From an uncultured Olleya sp. (GTDB lineage: Bacteria > Bacteroidota > Bacteroidia > Flavobacteriales > Flavobacteriaceae), in assembly GCA_947503885.1 (NCBI GenBank), contig CANNFD010000007.1, positions 124,001 to 188,000 of the forward strand: a stretch of DNA of 64,000 nucleotides, given 5' to 3'. Below, in pieces: positions 1 to 9,881 of this stretch (within the stretch, counting starts at the first letter, position 1; each line of letters opens with the position of its first letter). The notes under the pieces are model-generated. The model was not told the origin of the DNA. It worked only from the letters and a program-made list of their open reading frames with translations, and did not search any database. The position numbers and the translations under genes are program-made.

Positions 1-2
1 AT

Positions 3-1202
3 AATAAGTGCTTTTGTGTATTAGAGTTAATTAATGATGAAGTACACATAACGACCAATTTGTCAGAAAGATTACCTGCCTATCAAATAGAGTTAATTTA
101 TGGGGTTTTTACAGGTTTAGGCTATTTAACTTTTGTAAACTGCAAGATTAAAAACAGTAGCAATGGAATAGTAGAGACTAAAACTTATAAGCCTAAATAT
201 ACGTTTGCTTGTGCATATCATTTAATTGAACCTATAGGTTTGAAAATTAATGAATTTCAAATTGACAATTTAGCAATAGTGAGTTGGGTTAGAAAAATGC
301 ATTGGTATAATTCTTTAGAAGACAAACTTGAAAAAGAGGATGACGTAGTCCACAATACGAATATTACTGAAGACTTATCTATTAAAATCACAAAATCAAC
401 ATCATATACTTCTAACCACAACTTTTTTAGAATGGACAATGTTGGATATGTCGATTTTAAATCAGAAAAAAAATTGAGTATTCTTGAGAGTATAGATTTA
501 TATAATTCATTTCAAAAATTATTTCATTTTTTATACGGTAAGTCTGTACAATTTAAAGCTTTTAATTTTAAATGTTTAAGCTGTGGTAATTGGGCTTCGT
601 TATATTACAAGGATGATTTCAACAAAGAAAACATATCTGGTTTTATAGCGCTTGACTATGATACTATTAAAGATGATTTGTCCAATATAATTAAGCATTG
701 GTATAACAATGAAGGCATAGGTTATTGTGCTGATATTATTATCGAAAATTTACTCTCGGTTAAAACGAGCCATAGTAGGCGATTTACAAATTCCTATACA
801 GCTTTCGAAGCTTATAGTTTGAAATTTGGTAATAAGATTAAGAACTCATCTTTTGCCAAAGATTTATTAGAACAAAAGCAATTATTAGTCGATATAACTA
901 ATATTCCAGAAGATGATATTAAAACATATGTATCAAAGATTGTTCGTCATCGAGATTATTTAATACATCGCACTAAAACAAAAAACAATATTTTTTCACA
1001 GTTTGAACTATTGTATATATCCTTTTTATTAGATTATTTGGTTGGTTTAGGCTTGGTGAAACAAATGGAAGTTTCTGATAAAATTATTGAAAAAATAATA
1101 GAGCGTGCTAAATCTACATACCAAGATATGCAGTCTGTAAATAGACTACTAAACAAAGATTTATTAGTTGATAACAATAATAAAGTTCAACCTTCTATGT
1201 AA
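3..1202 (+). CDS. HEPN-domain protein, ApeA-like, 5' partial
   Basis: The reading frame is open from base 3, so the true start lies outside the window; the first internal candidate is only a TTG at 60. About 399 residues are visible. Near the C-terminus a helical region carries R-D-Y-L-I-H (codons at 951-968), which fits the R-x4-6-H motif of HEPN ribonucleases. The preceding YTAFEAYS-K-G segment resembles the helix before that motif in ApeA-type abortive-infection proteins. A Cys pair (CLSCG, about base 573) could bind metal. It ends 21 bases before the Argonaute gene on the same strand, so the two are probably co-transcribed. RNase activity and a role as Argonaute effector are inferences; the exact family is unsure. 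Confidence 0.6.
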   Translation, partial: NKCFCVLELINDEVHITTNLSERLPAYQIELIYGVFTGLGYLTFVNCKIKNSSNGIVETKTYKPKYTFACAYHLIEPIGLKINEFQIDNLAIVSWVRKMHWYNSLEDKLEKEDDVVHNTNITEDLSIKITKSTSYTSNHNFFRMDNVGYVDFKSEKKLSILESIDLYNSFQKLFHFLYGKSVQFKAFNFKCLSCGNWASLYYKDDFNKENISGFIALDYDTIKDDLSNIIKHWYNNEGIGYCADIIIENLLSVKTSHSRRFTNSYTAFEAYSLKFGNKIKNSSFAKDLLEQKQLLVDITNIPEDDIKTYVSKIVRHRDYLIHRTKTKNNIFSQFELLYISFLLDYLVGLGLVKQMEVSDKIIEKIIERAKSTYQDMQSVNRLLNKDLLVDNNNKVQPSM

Positions 1203-1223
1203 AATTACAATATAATTTCATTT

Positions 1224-3335
1224 ATGCAAGAACACCTCAAAACCAACATACTAAACTTTAAATGGCCTAATAGTGCGCCTACTATTTATTTAACTTTAGA
1301 GGATATTGAAGGTAGTCATCCTATCCATAAATCTAAATTTTCAAGGCAGATAAAAGAGGTGTTTCCAGATGCAGACTTATCTAACAAAGACCAAATATTT
1401 ACAACATTTACAACAGAAATACCAGATGCACCAAGCATTAAGCTAAATTTAGTAGATGGTAGAGAATTAAGAATTTATAAGCAATTCCTTAAACATAAAT
1501 TAAGAAGCTATTTTAAATCGAAAGACTATATAGTAGTAAAAAACTTCGTTGGTGATGTACAAGTGTGGATGCCTTCAAAAAAAGGGAATACAGCAGACTA
1601 TAACCTCTACTATAAATTTTCATTTAAGATACAGTTTGCAAAACTCACAGACTTACCAGAGTTAATTGTATCATACGATGGTACTTCAAAAGTCCTTACA
1701 ACATCGGTTAAGGATATAGAGGATTCAGAGTTAATAAAACGTTGTGTATATGGTCAAAAAACGTTCAATTACCAAATGGACCTCGATACAGAGGAAAAAC
1801 AAGAATTTTACAATGCTATTCAGTTTGACCAAGCATACCCAATTTTTAATTTGTCATTAGCACGAGCATTAGATATACCTATTGAGGAACCTATAAGACC
1901 AATTAATAAATATCAAAAGTACGTAGCACTTATTAATAATTTTGCAACCAACTATCTGTTTAAAGAAGATTTTAAAGTCATATTTCCATTTAAAACTGAT
2001 ACGTTTATAGATGTGCCACTCAATCGTATCAACCATATCGACCCACAAGTAGGTTTATTGGAATTTGGTAAAGACCAATACGGTAACAAGAAAACCCATT
2101 TAGTGCCTAAAAAGGCAATGAATATCCTAAACCCTTACAGACGTCCAAACAATCAAAATATCAAGATATTTTTCATTTGCCATACTTCTCATAAAGATTC
2201 GGTATTGTCTTTCTATCAAAATTTAAAGGAAGGTGTAAATACAGAAAAGAATTATTATAAAGGATTAGAAGCCTATGTGAACATTAAAGCATCATCATCC
2301 AAAGAACACTTCATTGAATTTACCAACGAAAACGACCCAATACCAGAAATAATTGAAAAGTTAGAGAGTTTAACCTTCGACCACGATAATGTGCTTTACG
2401 CAGCTTTTTATTTAAGTCCTTTCGATAAGTTCACACAAAATCCCGAAGACCGCGAAATCTATATTCAAATCAAAGAACTGTTTTTAAATGAAGGCATTGT
2501 TACACAAGTGGTAGATTATGAAAAAATGGTGGTCAATATCGAGAATCAATACAACTTCCAATTTTCATTGCAAAATATGGCGTTAGCTATTCACGCCAAA
2601 TTAGGTGGCGCACCTTGGAAACTTGCAGTAACCGATAAAAAAGAATTAGTAATAGGTGTTGGTGCATTTACCAATCAAGGCGAAAACAGACGTTATATAG
2701 CAAGTGCCTTTAGTTTTCAAAACAATGGCTTATTTAGAAAGTTCGAATATTTTGACCAAAGCGAAACAGACCTATTGGCAGGAAGTATATGTAAAGCCAT
2801 TAGAGATTTTACATCGGTTGCAGAAGCAGATAAAGTAGTCATTCACTTCTATAAGGAAATGAGTTACGAGGAACTAAAACCAATTATTAGAGGGATGCAT
2901 ACATTAGGGTTAAAAATTCCGCTCTACATTCTAAATATCAATAAAACAGAAGCAGAAGATATTATTGCTTACGACCTTAATTGGAACAAAAAGTTAATGC
3001 CTGTAAGTGGTACATACATACGTATTAGCGAAAATCAATTTTTGTTGTTTAATAATGCACGTTACCCTAATTCACAGCGGTATTCAGATACAGATGGTTA
3101 TCCGTTCCCAATAAAAATTAAGGTAAGCAGTCCAGATGAAGATGCTTTTGAAGATGCAGATGTAGTGTTAGAATTATTAACACAAGTGTATCAGTTTAGC
3201 AGATTATATTGGAAATCGCTTCGACAACAAAATGTACCAATCACAATAAAATATCCAGAAATGGTAGCACAAATAGCACCACGTTTTAATAATGGCGTTC
3301 CAGACGATGCTAAAGATGCTCTATGGTTTTTGTAA
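1224..3335 (+). CDS. Prokaryotic Argonaute (MID-PIWI), catalytic residues lost
   Basis: The 703-aa length fits a long-type prokaryotic Argonaute. The MID domain (about residues 320-470) shows the 5'-phosphate pocket pattern: Y and K in YIQIK (about 412-417), Q in VTQVV, and K in AIHAKLGG. The PIWI domain (about 475-703) begins with LVIGVGAF, where active enzymes have an Asp after Gly. The second acidic site reads VVIHFYKEM instead of a D-G motif, and the last reads YPEMVAQIA without the usual His/Asp. The protein ends in WFL, a typical hydrophobic Argonaute C-terminus. It should therefore bind guide and target nucleic acid without cutting. Known inactive long-B Argonautes act by activating a neighbouring effector; here the neighbour is the upstream HEPN gene. 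A PAZ domain is not obvious. Confidence 0.85.
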   Translation: MQEHLKTNILNFKWPNSAPTIYLTLEDIEGSHPIHKSKFSRQIKEVFPDADLSNKDQIFTTFTTEIPDAPSIKLNLVDGRELRIYKQFLKHKLRSYFKSKDYIVVKNFVGDVQVWMPSKKGNTADYNLYYKFSFKIQFAKLTDLPELIVSYDGTSKVLTTSVKDIEDSELIKRCVYGQKTFNYQMDLDTEEKQEFYNAIQFDQAYPIFNLSLARALDIPIEEPIRPINKYQKYVALINNFATNYLFKEDFKVIFPFKTDTFIDVPLNRINHIDPQVGLLEFGKDQYGNKKTHLVPKKAMNILNPYRRPNNQNIKIFFICHTSHKDSVLSFYQNLKEGVNTEKNYYKGLEAYVNIKASSSKEHFIEFTNENDPIPEIIEKLESLTFDHDNVLYAAFYLSPFDKFTQNPEDREIYIQIKELFLNEGIVTQVVDYEKMVVNIENQYNFQFSLQNMALAIHAKLGGAPWKLAVTDKKELVIGVGAFTNQGENRRYIASAFSFQNNGLFRKFEYFDQSETDLLAGSICKAIRDFTSVAEADKVVIHFYKEMSYEELKPIIRGMHTLGLKIPLYILNINKTEAEDIIAYDLNWNKKLMPVSGTYIRISENQFLLFNNARYPNSQRYSDTDGYPFPIKIKVSSPDEDAFEDADVVLELLTQVYQFSRLYWKSLRQQNVPITIKYPEMVAQIAPRFNNGVPDDAKDALWFL

Positions 3336-3352
3336 TTTACCAATCAATTTAT

Positions 3353-3388
3353 TTGCAACACCATTGCATTCAATAATTTGTATATTTG
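3353..3388 (+). promoter_or_regulatory. Promoter with TTGCA direct repeat
   Basis: TTGCA-N3-CCATTGCA at 3353-3368 is followed 12 bases later by TATATTTG at 3381-3388, a match to the Bacteroidetes -7 element TAnnTTTG. The same repeat with the same position lies before the DUF3703/ATPase operon at 9882. The -7 element falls inside the longest open frame of the next gene, which supports the ATG at 3399 as its start. Confidence 0.5.
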
Positions 3389-3398
3389 TATAAATTAT

Positions 3399-3794
3399 AT
3401 GAAAATATTTGTTTCCATATCAATGTCTATTTTATTCTTTTTTCAAGGGATAAGCATAGATATGGACTTTTGTGGTCCAATTAAAGAAATTTCAAATGTA
3501 ATTACCCATTATCAAGACCATAAAGTTTATGGAGACTCTTTCTTTGAATATGTAGTTGAAGATTACATTGAGAGCGATGCTAAAAATGAAGAGCATCATC
3601 ATAACCCAGATAAGGAGAATACACCAGTCCATTCCCATAATCAATGTTGTCACCCTTTGGTATTAATTATTGCGAACAATAATTTGGCTTTAACCAATCG
3701 ATTAAAGTTTGAAGAGAAAAAACAATATAATTTACATAAAGTAAACTTCACTTCCAGATATTTGGAATCACTTTTCCAGCCACCTAAAGTATAA
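3399..3794 (+). CDS. Small secreted His/Cys protein, HYC_CC_PP-like
   Basis: 131 residues from the ATG at 3399; the upstream TTG at 3378 is unlikely because a promoter -7 box covers that stretch. An N-terminal hydrophobic segment (about 3-20) looks like a signal peptide. It contains FCGP, a His/Glu cluster (EEHHHNPD), HSHNQCCHP and a C-terminal QPPKV. The Cys-Cys pair and the terminal Pro-Pro match what I recall of the HYC_CC_PP small-protein family of Flavobacteria, found beside metal efflux genes. It precedes the RND pump by 123 bases. A periplasmic metal-binding role (copper, zinc or similar) is inferred. Confidence 0.6.
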   Translation: MKIFVSISMSILFFFQGISIDMDFCGPIKEISNVITHYQDHKVYGDSFFEYVVEDYIESDAKNEEHHHNPDKENTPVHSHNQCCHPLVLIIANNNLALTNRLKFEEKKQYNLHKVNFTSRYLESLFQPPKV

Positions 3795-3917
3795 TTCAGT
3801 TTTTTAATGGATAGCTATATCCAATTTTGAGCCTAAAGGGTTCATTTCATTTCGTGTAATTCTATTTTCTTATATCAGAATTGTATCGAATAGTTTAACT
3901 GAATTAATACATTTTCT

Positions 3918-6900
3918 ATGATTAATAAAATCATTGATTTTTCAATCAATAACAAATTCATTATTGGTTTGCTTACGCTTACCATAATCGGAACAGGTAT
4001 TTGGAGTATGACCAAAGTGCCAATCGATGCTGTTCCAGATATTACCAATAACCAAGTACAGGTTATAACACAATCCCCCAATTTAGGTACTGAAGATATT
4101 GAGCAAATTGTTACTTATCCAATTGAAGTGGCAATGAGCAATCTTCCTGATGTTCAGGAAATAAGGTCAATTTCTCGTTTTGGCTTATCTGTGGTTACTA
4201 TTGTATTTGATGATGATATGGGAACATATCTACCTCGCCAATTAGTAGCCGAAAAACTAAACAAAGTCAAAGAGCAAATACCTGCTGGATTTGGCGAACC
4301 TACAATGGGGCCTATTTCAACAGGTTTAGGAGAGATTTACCAATACACACTAAAAGTTGCACCAGAGTTTAAAGACAAATACAACATTGCAGATTTACGC
4401 TCAATGCAAGACTGGATTGTACAGCGTCAAATGGCAATGGTTCCTGGTGTGGTAGAAGTAAACGCTATTGGTGGAAAAATAAAACAATACGAAGTAGCGG
4501 TTGACCCAAACGATTTAAACGCAATTGGGTTGACCATTACAGATGTGTTTAATGCACTCGAAGCTAATAATCAAAATACAGGAGGTGCTTATATTGAAAA
4601 AAACCATCAGGCTAATTTTATTCGTGGAGAAGGCTTGGTACGGAGTTTAGAAGACATTAAAAAAATTACGGTTAAGAATATCAATAATATTCCTATCACT
4701 ATTGGCGATATTGCTACGGTACAATTTGGTTCTGCAATTCGTTATGGTGCATTAACACAAGATGGTGAAGGCGAAGTTGTAGGTGGCTTGGTGATGATGC
4801 TAAAAGGAGCTAATTCCAATGATGTTATTGCCAATGTAAAAGAGCGAATGGCTCAAATTGAAAAGTCATTACCTGAAGGTGTAATTATTGAGCCATTATT
4901 AGACCGAAGTAAATTAATTGGTGAAACAACTTCTACTGTAACCACAAATCTTATTGAAGGTGCATTGATAGTCATCTTTGTCCTTATCTTCTTATTAGGA
5001 AATTGGCGTGGTGGCTTAATAGTCGCTTCAACCATACCATTATCCTTATTGTTCGCTTTTATTTTAATGAACGTATTCGATGTTTGGGTAAACTTAATGA
5101 GTTTGGGAGCCATAGATTTCGGAATTATTGTCGATGGCGCTGTAATTATTGTTGAAAGTACAGTATTTCTAATTGCATCACAAGTCCTGAAAAAGAAACA
5201 GCTTACATCCAAAGAACGAGATAAAGTGGCGTCAAATGCTTCAAAAAAGATGATGAATGCTGCATTCTTCGGTCAGTTGATTATCTTAATTGTGTTTCTT
5301 CCCATTTTAGCATTGCAAGGCATAGAAGGAAAGATGTTTAAGCCAATGGCGTTGACCTTTATTTTTGCTATGATTGGTGCAATGGTACTTTGTTTAACGT
5401 ATGTACCAATGATGTCTGCTTTGGTGTTAAGAGCACCAAAAAACGATAAAAAATCCTATGGAGATAGATTTGTGCATTGGGTTGAAGATAAATACCAACC
5501 TTTATTAGTTAGAGCATTGCGAAAAGGAAAATGGGTAATCGGGATTGCAGTTGTGTTGTTCGGGATAACCGTTTTTATGTTTTCAAGAATGGGTGGCGAG
5601 TTCATACCACAACTCGATGAAGGTGATATTGCATTTCACGCTATTTTAAAACCAGGTAGTTCACTTACCGAAACTATTGAGACTACTACCAAAATAGAAC
5701 AAATAGTAAAAGCCAAATTTCCAGAAGTCGAAAAAATTGTTAGTCGTATTGGTGTTGCCGAAATACCAACCGACCCAATGCCAATGGATTTAGCTGATGT
5801 TTTTGTGATTCTGAAACCTAAAAGCGAATGGACAACAGCAGAGACAAAGGATGAATTGATTGAGAAAATGAAAGAAGCGGTTGAAATCGTTCCTGGTGTT
5901 AATTATGAATTTACCCAACCTATCGAAATGCGTTTTAATGAGTTGCTTGAAGGTGTGCGTGAAGATATTGCCATAAAACTCTATGGTGAAGACATTGACA
6001 TACTATCCCAAAAAGCTGAAGAAATATCTAAAATTATTGCTGGTACTGAAGGCATTGGTGATATGAAAGCCGAAGCCACAACAGGTTTACCACAAATGAC
6101 CATTAATTACAACAGAAACAAATTAGCACAATACGGACTTCAAATAAATACCCTAAATCAAACCGTACAATCTGCATTTGCAGGTGGTACAGCAGGTGTG
6201 ATTTTTGAAGGTGAAAAACGCTTCGATTTAGTGGTACGTTTAAGTTCTCAAAACCGAAAGGATATTACAGATGTTCAAAATCTATATATCAATTTACCTT
6301 CAGGTGCTCAAATACCTTTGCAAGAAATCGCAGATGTAAGTTACAAAGCAGGACCAATGCAAATCAGTAGGGACAATACCAACAGAAGAACCTATGTAGG
6401 CATTAATGTTAGAGGTCGTGATGTCAAATCTTTGGTGACTGAAATAAAATCAAAATTAGATGCAAAATTGGAATTACCATCAGGTTATTTTATTCGCTAT
6501 GGTGGTGCATTTGAAAATCTGGAACGTGCCAGCAACCGATTACAAACCGTTGTTCCTATTGCATTGTTGCTCATATTTATATTGATATACTTTGCATTAA
6601 AATCTTTACCACAAACCTTAATGATTTACATAGCCATTCCAATGGCAACCATTGGTGGTGTTGTAGCCTTATGGTTGCGTGATATGCCATTTAGTATTTC
6701 AGCAGGTGTTGGTTTCATTGTATTGTTTGGCGTTGCGGTTTTAAATGGATTGGTAATGATAAGCGGACTCAACGAATTAAAAGAAGAAGGTGTAACCAAT
6801 CTAAAGGATAGAATAGTTGAAGGTACTAAACGAAGAATCAGACCTATTATGCTAACTGCTTTTACAGATGTATTAGGCTTTCTACCAATGGCTATTTCAT

Positions 6901-8252
6901 CATCAGCTGGTGCAGAAGTACAACGTCCATTGGCAACGGTTGTTATTGGTGGATTATTAACTTCAACTTTGCTTACCTTATTTGTTTTACCAATTTTATA
7001 TCATTGGGTAGAAAACAAATCTTTTACGTTTAAGCCAAATAAAAAGTTAGTAACAGCAACAGCAGTTGTATTATTACTATTTGGCTTTTCACCACAAAGT
7101 AATGCACAAGAGTTGAATGATACAATTCCCGAAATTTCATTACAGGAAGCTGTTAAACTCGCAAAAAGTAATTATCCATTATTGAAGCAAAAGCAGTTGG
7201 AAATTACAAAACAAGAACAATTAAAATCGACTGCCTATGATTTCGGAACGACTCAAATTTTTACAGGTGGAGAAGAAATTGATAATGGAAATGGCATCTA
7301 TACAACCATTGGTATTGGTCAATCAAATATCGATGTATTTGGCATTGGTTCTAAAAAGAAGCTACAAGAACAACGCATTCAATTGGAACAAAAAGCCTTT
7401 CAACTTTCCGAGTTGGAATTAGAATTGGAAGTTAAAAAAGCTTGGTCTAATTGCTATCAAATGAAACAAAACTATGATTTGTATAAGGAATTGGATTCCA
7501 TTTATTCCAAATTCGAGCAAGCAGTAGCTTTAAATTATGAAGTCGAAGCTATTTCTAAATTAGAATATTCGGCAGCAAAAAATCAAGCGTTTCAAATTCA
7601 GAATAAAAAAGCGCAAGCCTATAGTAATTATCTTATTGCCTTACAGCAATTCAATTTGTGGTTGGTATCAGAAGAAATTTTTACAGTTTCAGATGAATTT
7701 GAGGTAGCGATAGATAGTGATATGGAAACATTCAGTATTGAAAGTCATCCATTGTACAGTATGTCGCAGAGCATTGTAGATGAAGCGGAAGCTAAATATA
7801 AAGCTGCAAAAGCAGATAATTTGCCAAAGTTCAATCTTCAAGGTGGTTTACAAAAAGTAAATGGCAATTCAGGATTTTACACCTATCAAGCAGGAATTTC
7901 AATTCCGTTTTTATCAGGTTCTAGCAAAGCACAAGTTAGAAGTGCCAGAATTGATAAAGAAATAGCGGAAACCAATGTAGCGTTCAAAAAACAGGAAGTA
8001 CAATCAAGGTTTGTTCAGGCTAAAGAAAATTATATGAAATGGAAAACATCTTGGGAGTTTTACAAAGACCAAGTTTTACCATTAACAAAAGAGCAAAAAA
8101 CAGGTGCATTACTGGCATATAGAGAAGGCGAAATTGATTATACTGCATTTACGCAGTTGATAAAAGAAGCAATTCAATCGGAACTGGAAGCACAGACTGC
8201 ATTAGTAAACTATTTAGAAAGCACATTTCAATTACAATATTTTAATAAATAA
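3918..8252 (+). CDS. CusA/CzcA-type metal RND pump fused to TolC-like channel
   Basis: The 1444-aa protein has two parts. Residues 1 to about 1045 form a full heavy-metal-efflux RND transporter, with the N-terminal PIDAVPDITNNQVQV signature, the proton-relay helix GAIDFGIIVDGAVIIVE, and the C-terminal helix bundle ending LFVLPILYHWVE. Residues about 1055-1444 form an outer-membrane factor of the TolC/CzcC type (SLQEAVKLAKSNYP start, long coiled-coil helices). Between them a hydrophobic stretch ending SNAQ resembles a signal peptide and could be cut or serve as a last membrane anchor. The adaptor gene follows after 4 bases. Such fusions occur in Bacteroidetes. The metal (Cu, Zn, Co or Cd) cannot be read from sequence. 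Confidence 0.93.
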   Translation: MINKIIDFSINNKFIIGLLTLTIIGTGIWSMTKVPIDAVPDITNNQVQVITQSPNLGTEDIEQIVTYPIEVAMSNLPDVQEIRSISRFGLSVVTIVFDDDMGTYLPRQLVAEKLNKVKEQIPAGFGEPTMGPISTGLGEIYQYTLKVAPEFKDKYNIADLRSMQDWIVQRQMAMVPGVVEVNAIGGKIKQYEVAVDPNDLNAIGLTITDVFNALEANNQNTGGAYIEKNHQANFIRGEGLVRSLEDIKKITVKNINNIPITIGDIATVQFGSAIRYGALTQDGEGEVVGGLVMMLKGANSNDVIANVKERMAQIEKSLPEGVIIEPLLDRSKLIGETTSTVTTNLIEGALIVIFVLIFLLGNWRGGLIVASTIPLSLLFAFILMNVFDVWVNLMSLGAIDFGIIVDGAVIIVESTVFLIASQVLKKKQLTSKERDKVASNASKKMMNAAFFGQLIILIVFLPILALQGIEGKMFKPMALTFIFAMIGAMVLCLTYVPMMSALVLRAPKNDKKSYGDRFVHWVEDKYQPLLVRALRKGKWVIGIAVVLFGITVFMFSRMGGEFIPQLDEGDIAFHAILKPGSSLTETIETTTKIEQIVKAKFPEVEKIVSRIGVAEIPTDPMPMDLADVFVILKPKSEWTTAETKDELIEKMKEAVEIVPGVNYEFTQPIEMRFNELLEGVREDIAIKLYGEDIDILSQKAEEISKIIAGTEGIGDMKAEATTGLPQMTINYNRNKLAQYGLQINTLNQTVQSAFAGGTAGVIFEGEKRFDLVVRLSSQNRKDITDVQNLYINLPSGAQIPLQEIADVSYKAGPMQISRDNTNRRTYVGINVRGRDVKSLVTEIKSKLDAKLELPSGYFIRYGGAFENLERASNRLQTVVPIALLLIFILIYFALKSLPQTLMIYIAIPMATIGGVVALWLRDMPFSISAGVGFIVLFGVAVLNGLVMISGLNELKEEGVTNLKDRIVEGTKRRIRPIMLTAFTDVLGFLPMAISSSAGAEVQRPLATVVIGGLLTSTLLTLFVLPILYHWVENKSFTFKPNKKLVTATAVVLLLFGFSPQSNAQELNDTIPEISLQEAVKLAKSNYPLLKQKQLEITKQEQLKSTAYDFGTTQIFTGGEEIDNGNGIYTTIGIGQSNIDVFGIGSKKKLQEQRIQLEQKAFQLSELELELEVKKAWSNCYQMKQNYDLYKELDSIYSKFEQAVALNYEVEAISKLEYSAAKNQAFQIQNKKAQAYSNYLIALQQFNLWLVSEEIFTVSDEFEVAIDSDMETFSIESHPLYSMSQSIVDEAEAKYKAAKADNLPKFNLQGGLQKVNGNSGFYTYQAGISIPFLSGSSKAQVRSARIDKEIAETNVAFKKQEVQSRFVQAKENYMKWKTSWEFYKDQVLPLTKEQKTGALLAYREGEIDYTAFTQLIKEAIQSELEAQTALVNYLESTFQLQYFNK

Positions 8253-8256
8253 GACA

Positions 8257-9462
8257 ATGAAAAACAAAATATATAAAATCCTTACCGTAATGGTGTTAGC
8301 CATATTTGTTTCAGCTTGCGGAAATAAAGAAAATCATAACGAGAATGATGGTCATTCCCACGATGAGGAAGAAAAAACAGAAGTTAACGAAGAGCATCAC
8401 GATGAAGACGAAGTAATGCTTTCACAACAGCAATTCGATGCATTGAAAATGAAAATAGATACGTTAGCATTACGTAATATGAGCGGCTATGTAGAAGCAA
8501 ACGGAACGTTAGAAGTACCACCACAAAACGAAGCAGCTATTACTACTGTTGTTGGTGCAAATGTCGTTTCAATTGAAGTGATTGAAGGTGATAAGGTTAA
8601 TAAAGGTCAAGTTGTGGCTTATCTATCGCACCCAAATATCATACAAGCGCAAACGGATTATTTAAACGCTTATAGCAATAGCGAGCTTGCAAAGAAAAAT
8701 TATGAACGTCAACAAAAATTGTACGATGCTGGTGTTGGTTCTGGTGCTAATTTCCAGAAAGCAGAAGCAGAATATCAAGCATCAAAAGCAATGGTTAATG
8801 GTTTAGAAGCGCAATTAAGAATACTCAACGTTAACACTACATCAGTTCGCAATGGAACAATTGCACAGCGCATAGCATTGCGAAGTCCAATAGAAGGCTT
8901 TGTGCAAAAAGTTGAAGTAAAAACAGGTCAATATGTAGAGCCACAAACCGAATTATTTGAAATTGTAAATACGCATCACGTTCACGCCGATTTAATGGTT
9001 TTTGAAAAAGATGTTTATAAAGTACAGAAAGGTCAGAAAGTTAACTTTACGGTACAATCCATACCAGATGCAGAGCTTATCGCAGAAATCTATTCCGTAA
9101 GCAAAACCTTTGAGGACAACCCAAAAGCAGTCCACGTTCACGCAGAAATAGAAAACAAAAAAGGTAACTTAATTCCTGGTATGTATATTCAAGGTAAAAT
9201 TCAAGTAGATAATACCCAAACAAAAGCTTTACCAGAAAGTGCAATTATAAAAGAAGGCGAAAGATATTATGTGTTTTCAGTAGAAAAAGAAAATGACGAT
9301 TGGAGCTTTAAACCTATCGAAGTTGTGTTAGGCACTAAAGATGGTGATTGGGTATCGGTTCAATTTACTGAAAACATAGAAAGTAATACAAAATTTGCTT
9401 ATAACAATGCTTATTATCTTAACGCAGAAATGAAAAAAGGAGAAGCAGAACACGCACATTAA
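8257..9462 (+). CDS. Efflux RND periplasmic adaptor, CusB/CzcB type
   Basis: The 401-aa adaptor starts with a lipoprotein signal peptide (lipobox VSACG, residues 17-21), so it should be anchored to a membrane by a lipid. A His/Asp/Glu-rich linker follows (HNENDGHSHDEEE, then EEHHDEDE), as in CzcB/CusB proteins that hand metal to the pump. The rest has the membrane-fusion-protein plan: barrel-sandwich with VVGANVVSIEVIEGDKVNKGQVVAYL, an alpha-helical hairpin, and a beta-barrel. It ends in EAEHAH. It forms the tripartite pump with the preceding fused RND-channel protein, and its stop is 2 bases from the regulator gene. Confidence 0.92.
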   Translation: MKNKIYKILTVMVLAIFVSACGNKENHNENDGHSHDEEEKTEVNEEHHDEDEVMLSQQQFDALKMKIDTLALRNMSGYVEANGTLEVPPQNEAAITTVVGANVVSIEVIEGDKVNKGQVVAYLSHPNIIQAQTDYLNAYSNSELAKKNYERQQKLYDAGVGSGANFQKAEAEYQASKAMVNGLEAQLRILNVNTTSVRNGTIAQRIALRSPIEGFVQKVEVKTGQYVEPQTELFEIVNTHHVHADLMVFEKDVYKVQKGQKVNFTVQSIPDAELIAEIYSVSKTFEDNPKAVHVHAEIENKKGNLIPGMYIQGKIQVDNTQTKALPESAIIKEGERYYVFSVEKENDDWSFKPIEVVLGTKDGDWVSVQFTENIESNTKFAYNNAYYLNAEMKKGEAEHAH

Positions 9463-9464
9463 TT

Positions 9465-9878
9465 ATGGAAACAATAGAACAAGTATTAGAGTCAAAAAAT
9501 ATTCGTGTTACAGCAATGCGTTTGCTTATATATAAGTTTCTTACAGAAAAAGAGGTCGCTGTTACTTTAAGTGATATTGAAAATGCTTTCTCAAAAGCAG
9601 ACAGAACCACTTTATACAGAACTATTAAAACCTTTGAAGAAAAGGCTATTGTGCATCAAATAGACGATGGTACAGGGATTACAAAATATGCATTATGTGA
9701 AAAGGGATGTAATTGTGAAATTGAAACCGATTTGCACTTACATTTCCATTGTAATAATTGCAATGAAACCATTTGCTTAACAGAACATAAAATACCTCAA
9801 ATAAAAGTGCCAGATGGTTTTGTGTCAGAGAATGTAAATTTGATGGTAAAAGGTATTTGCGATAAGTGTAGTGTCTAA
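9465..9878 (+). CDS. Fur-family metal-responsive regulator
   Basis: The 137-aa protein has the N-terminal winged helix (NIRVTAMRLLIYKFL; recognition segment DRTTLYRTIKTFEE) and a C-terminal metal-binding region with HLHFHCNNC and a terminal CDKC, forming the CxxC...CxxC structural zinc site of Fur/Zur proteins. An extra Cys cluster (CEKGCNC, about 76-83) is notable. It is the last gene of the RND operon, 2 bases after the adaptor, and probably controls both metal units through the TTGCA repeats at 3353 and 9882. Zur-like zinc sensing is a guess from the neighbours; other metals are possible. Confidence 0.88.
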   Translation: METIEQVLESKNIRVTAMRLLIYKFLTEKEVAVTLSDIENAFSKADRTTLYRTIKTFEEKAIVHQIDDGTGITKYALCEKGCNCEIETDLHLHFHCNNCNETICLTEHKIPQIKVPDGFVSENVNLMVKGICDKCSV

Positions 9879-9881
9879 TTA

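Noticed and set aside
1224-3335. Argonaute as an active slicer
   Set aside because: No DEDX tetrad could be placed in the PIWI domain.
3378-3398. TTG start for the small His-rich protein
   Set aside because: A TATATTTG -7 element lies within this stretch, and the ATG at 3399 begins a normal signal peptide.
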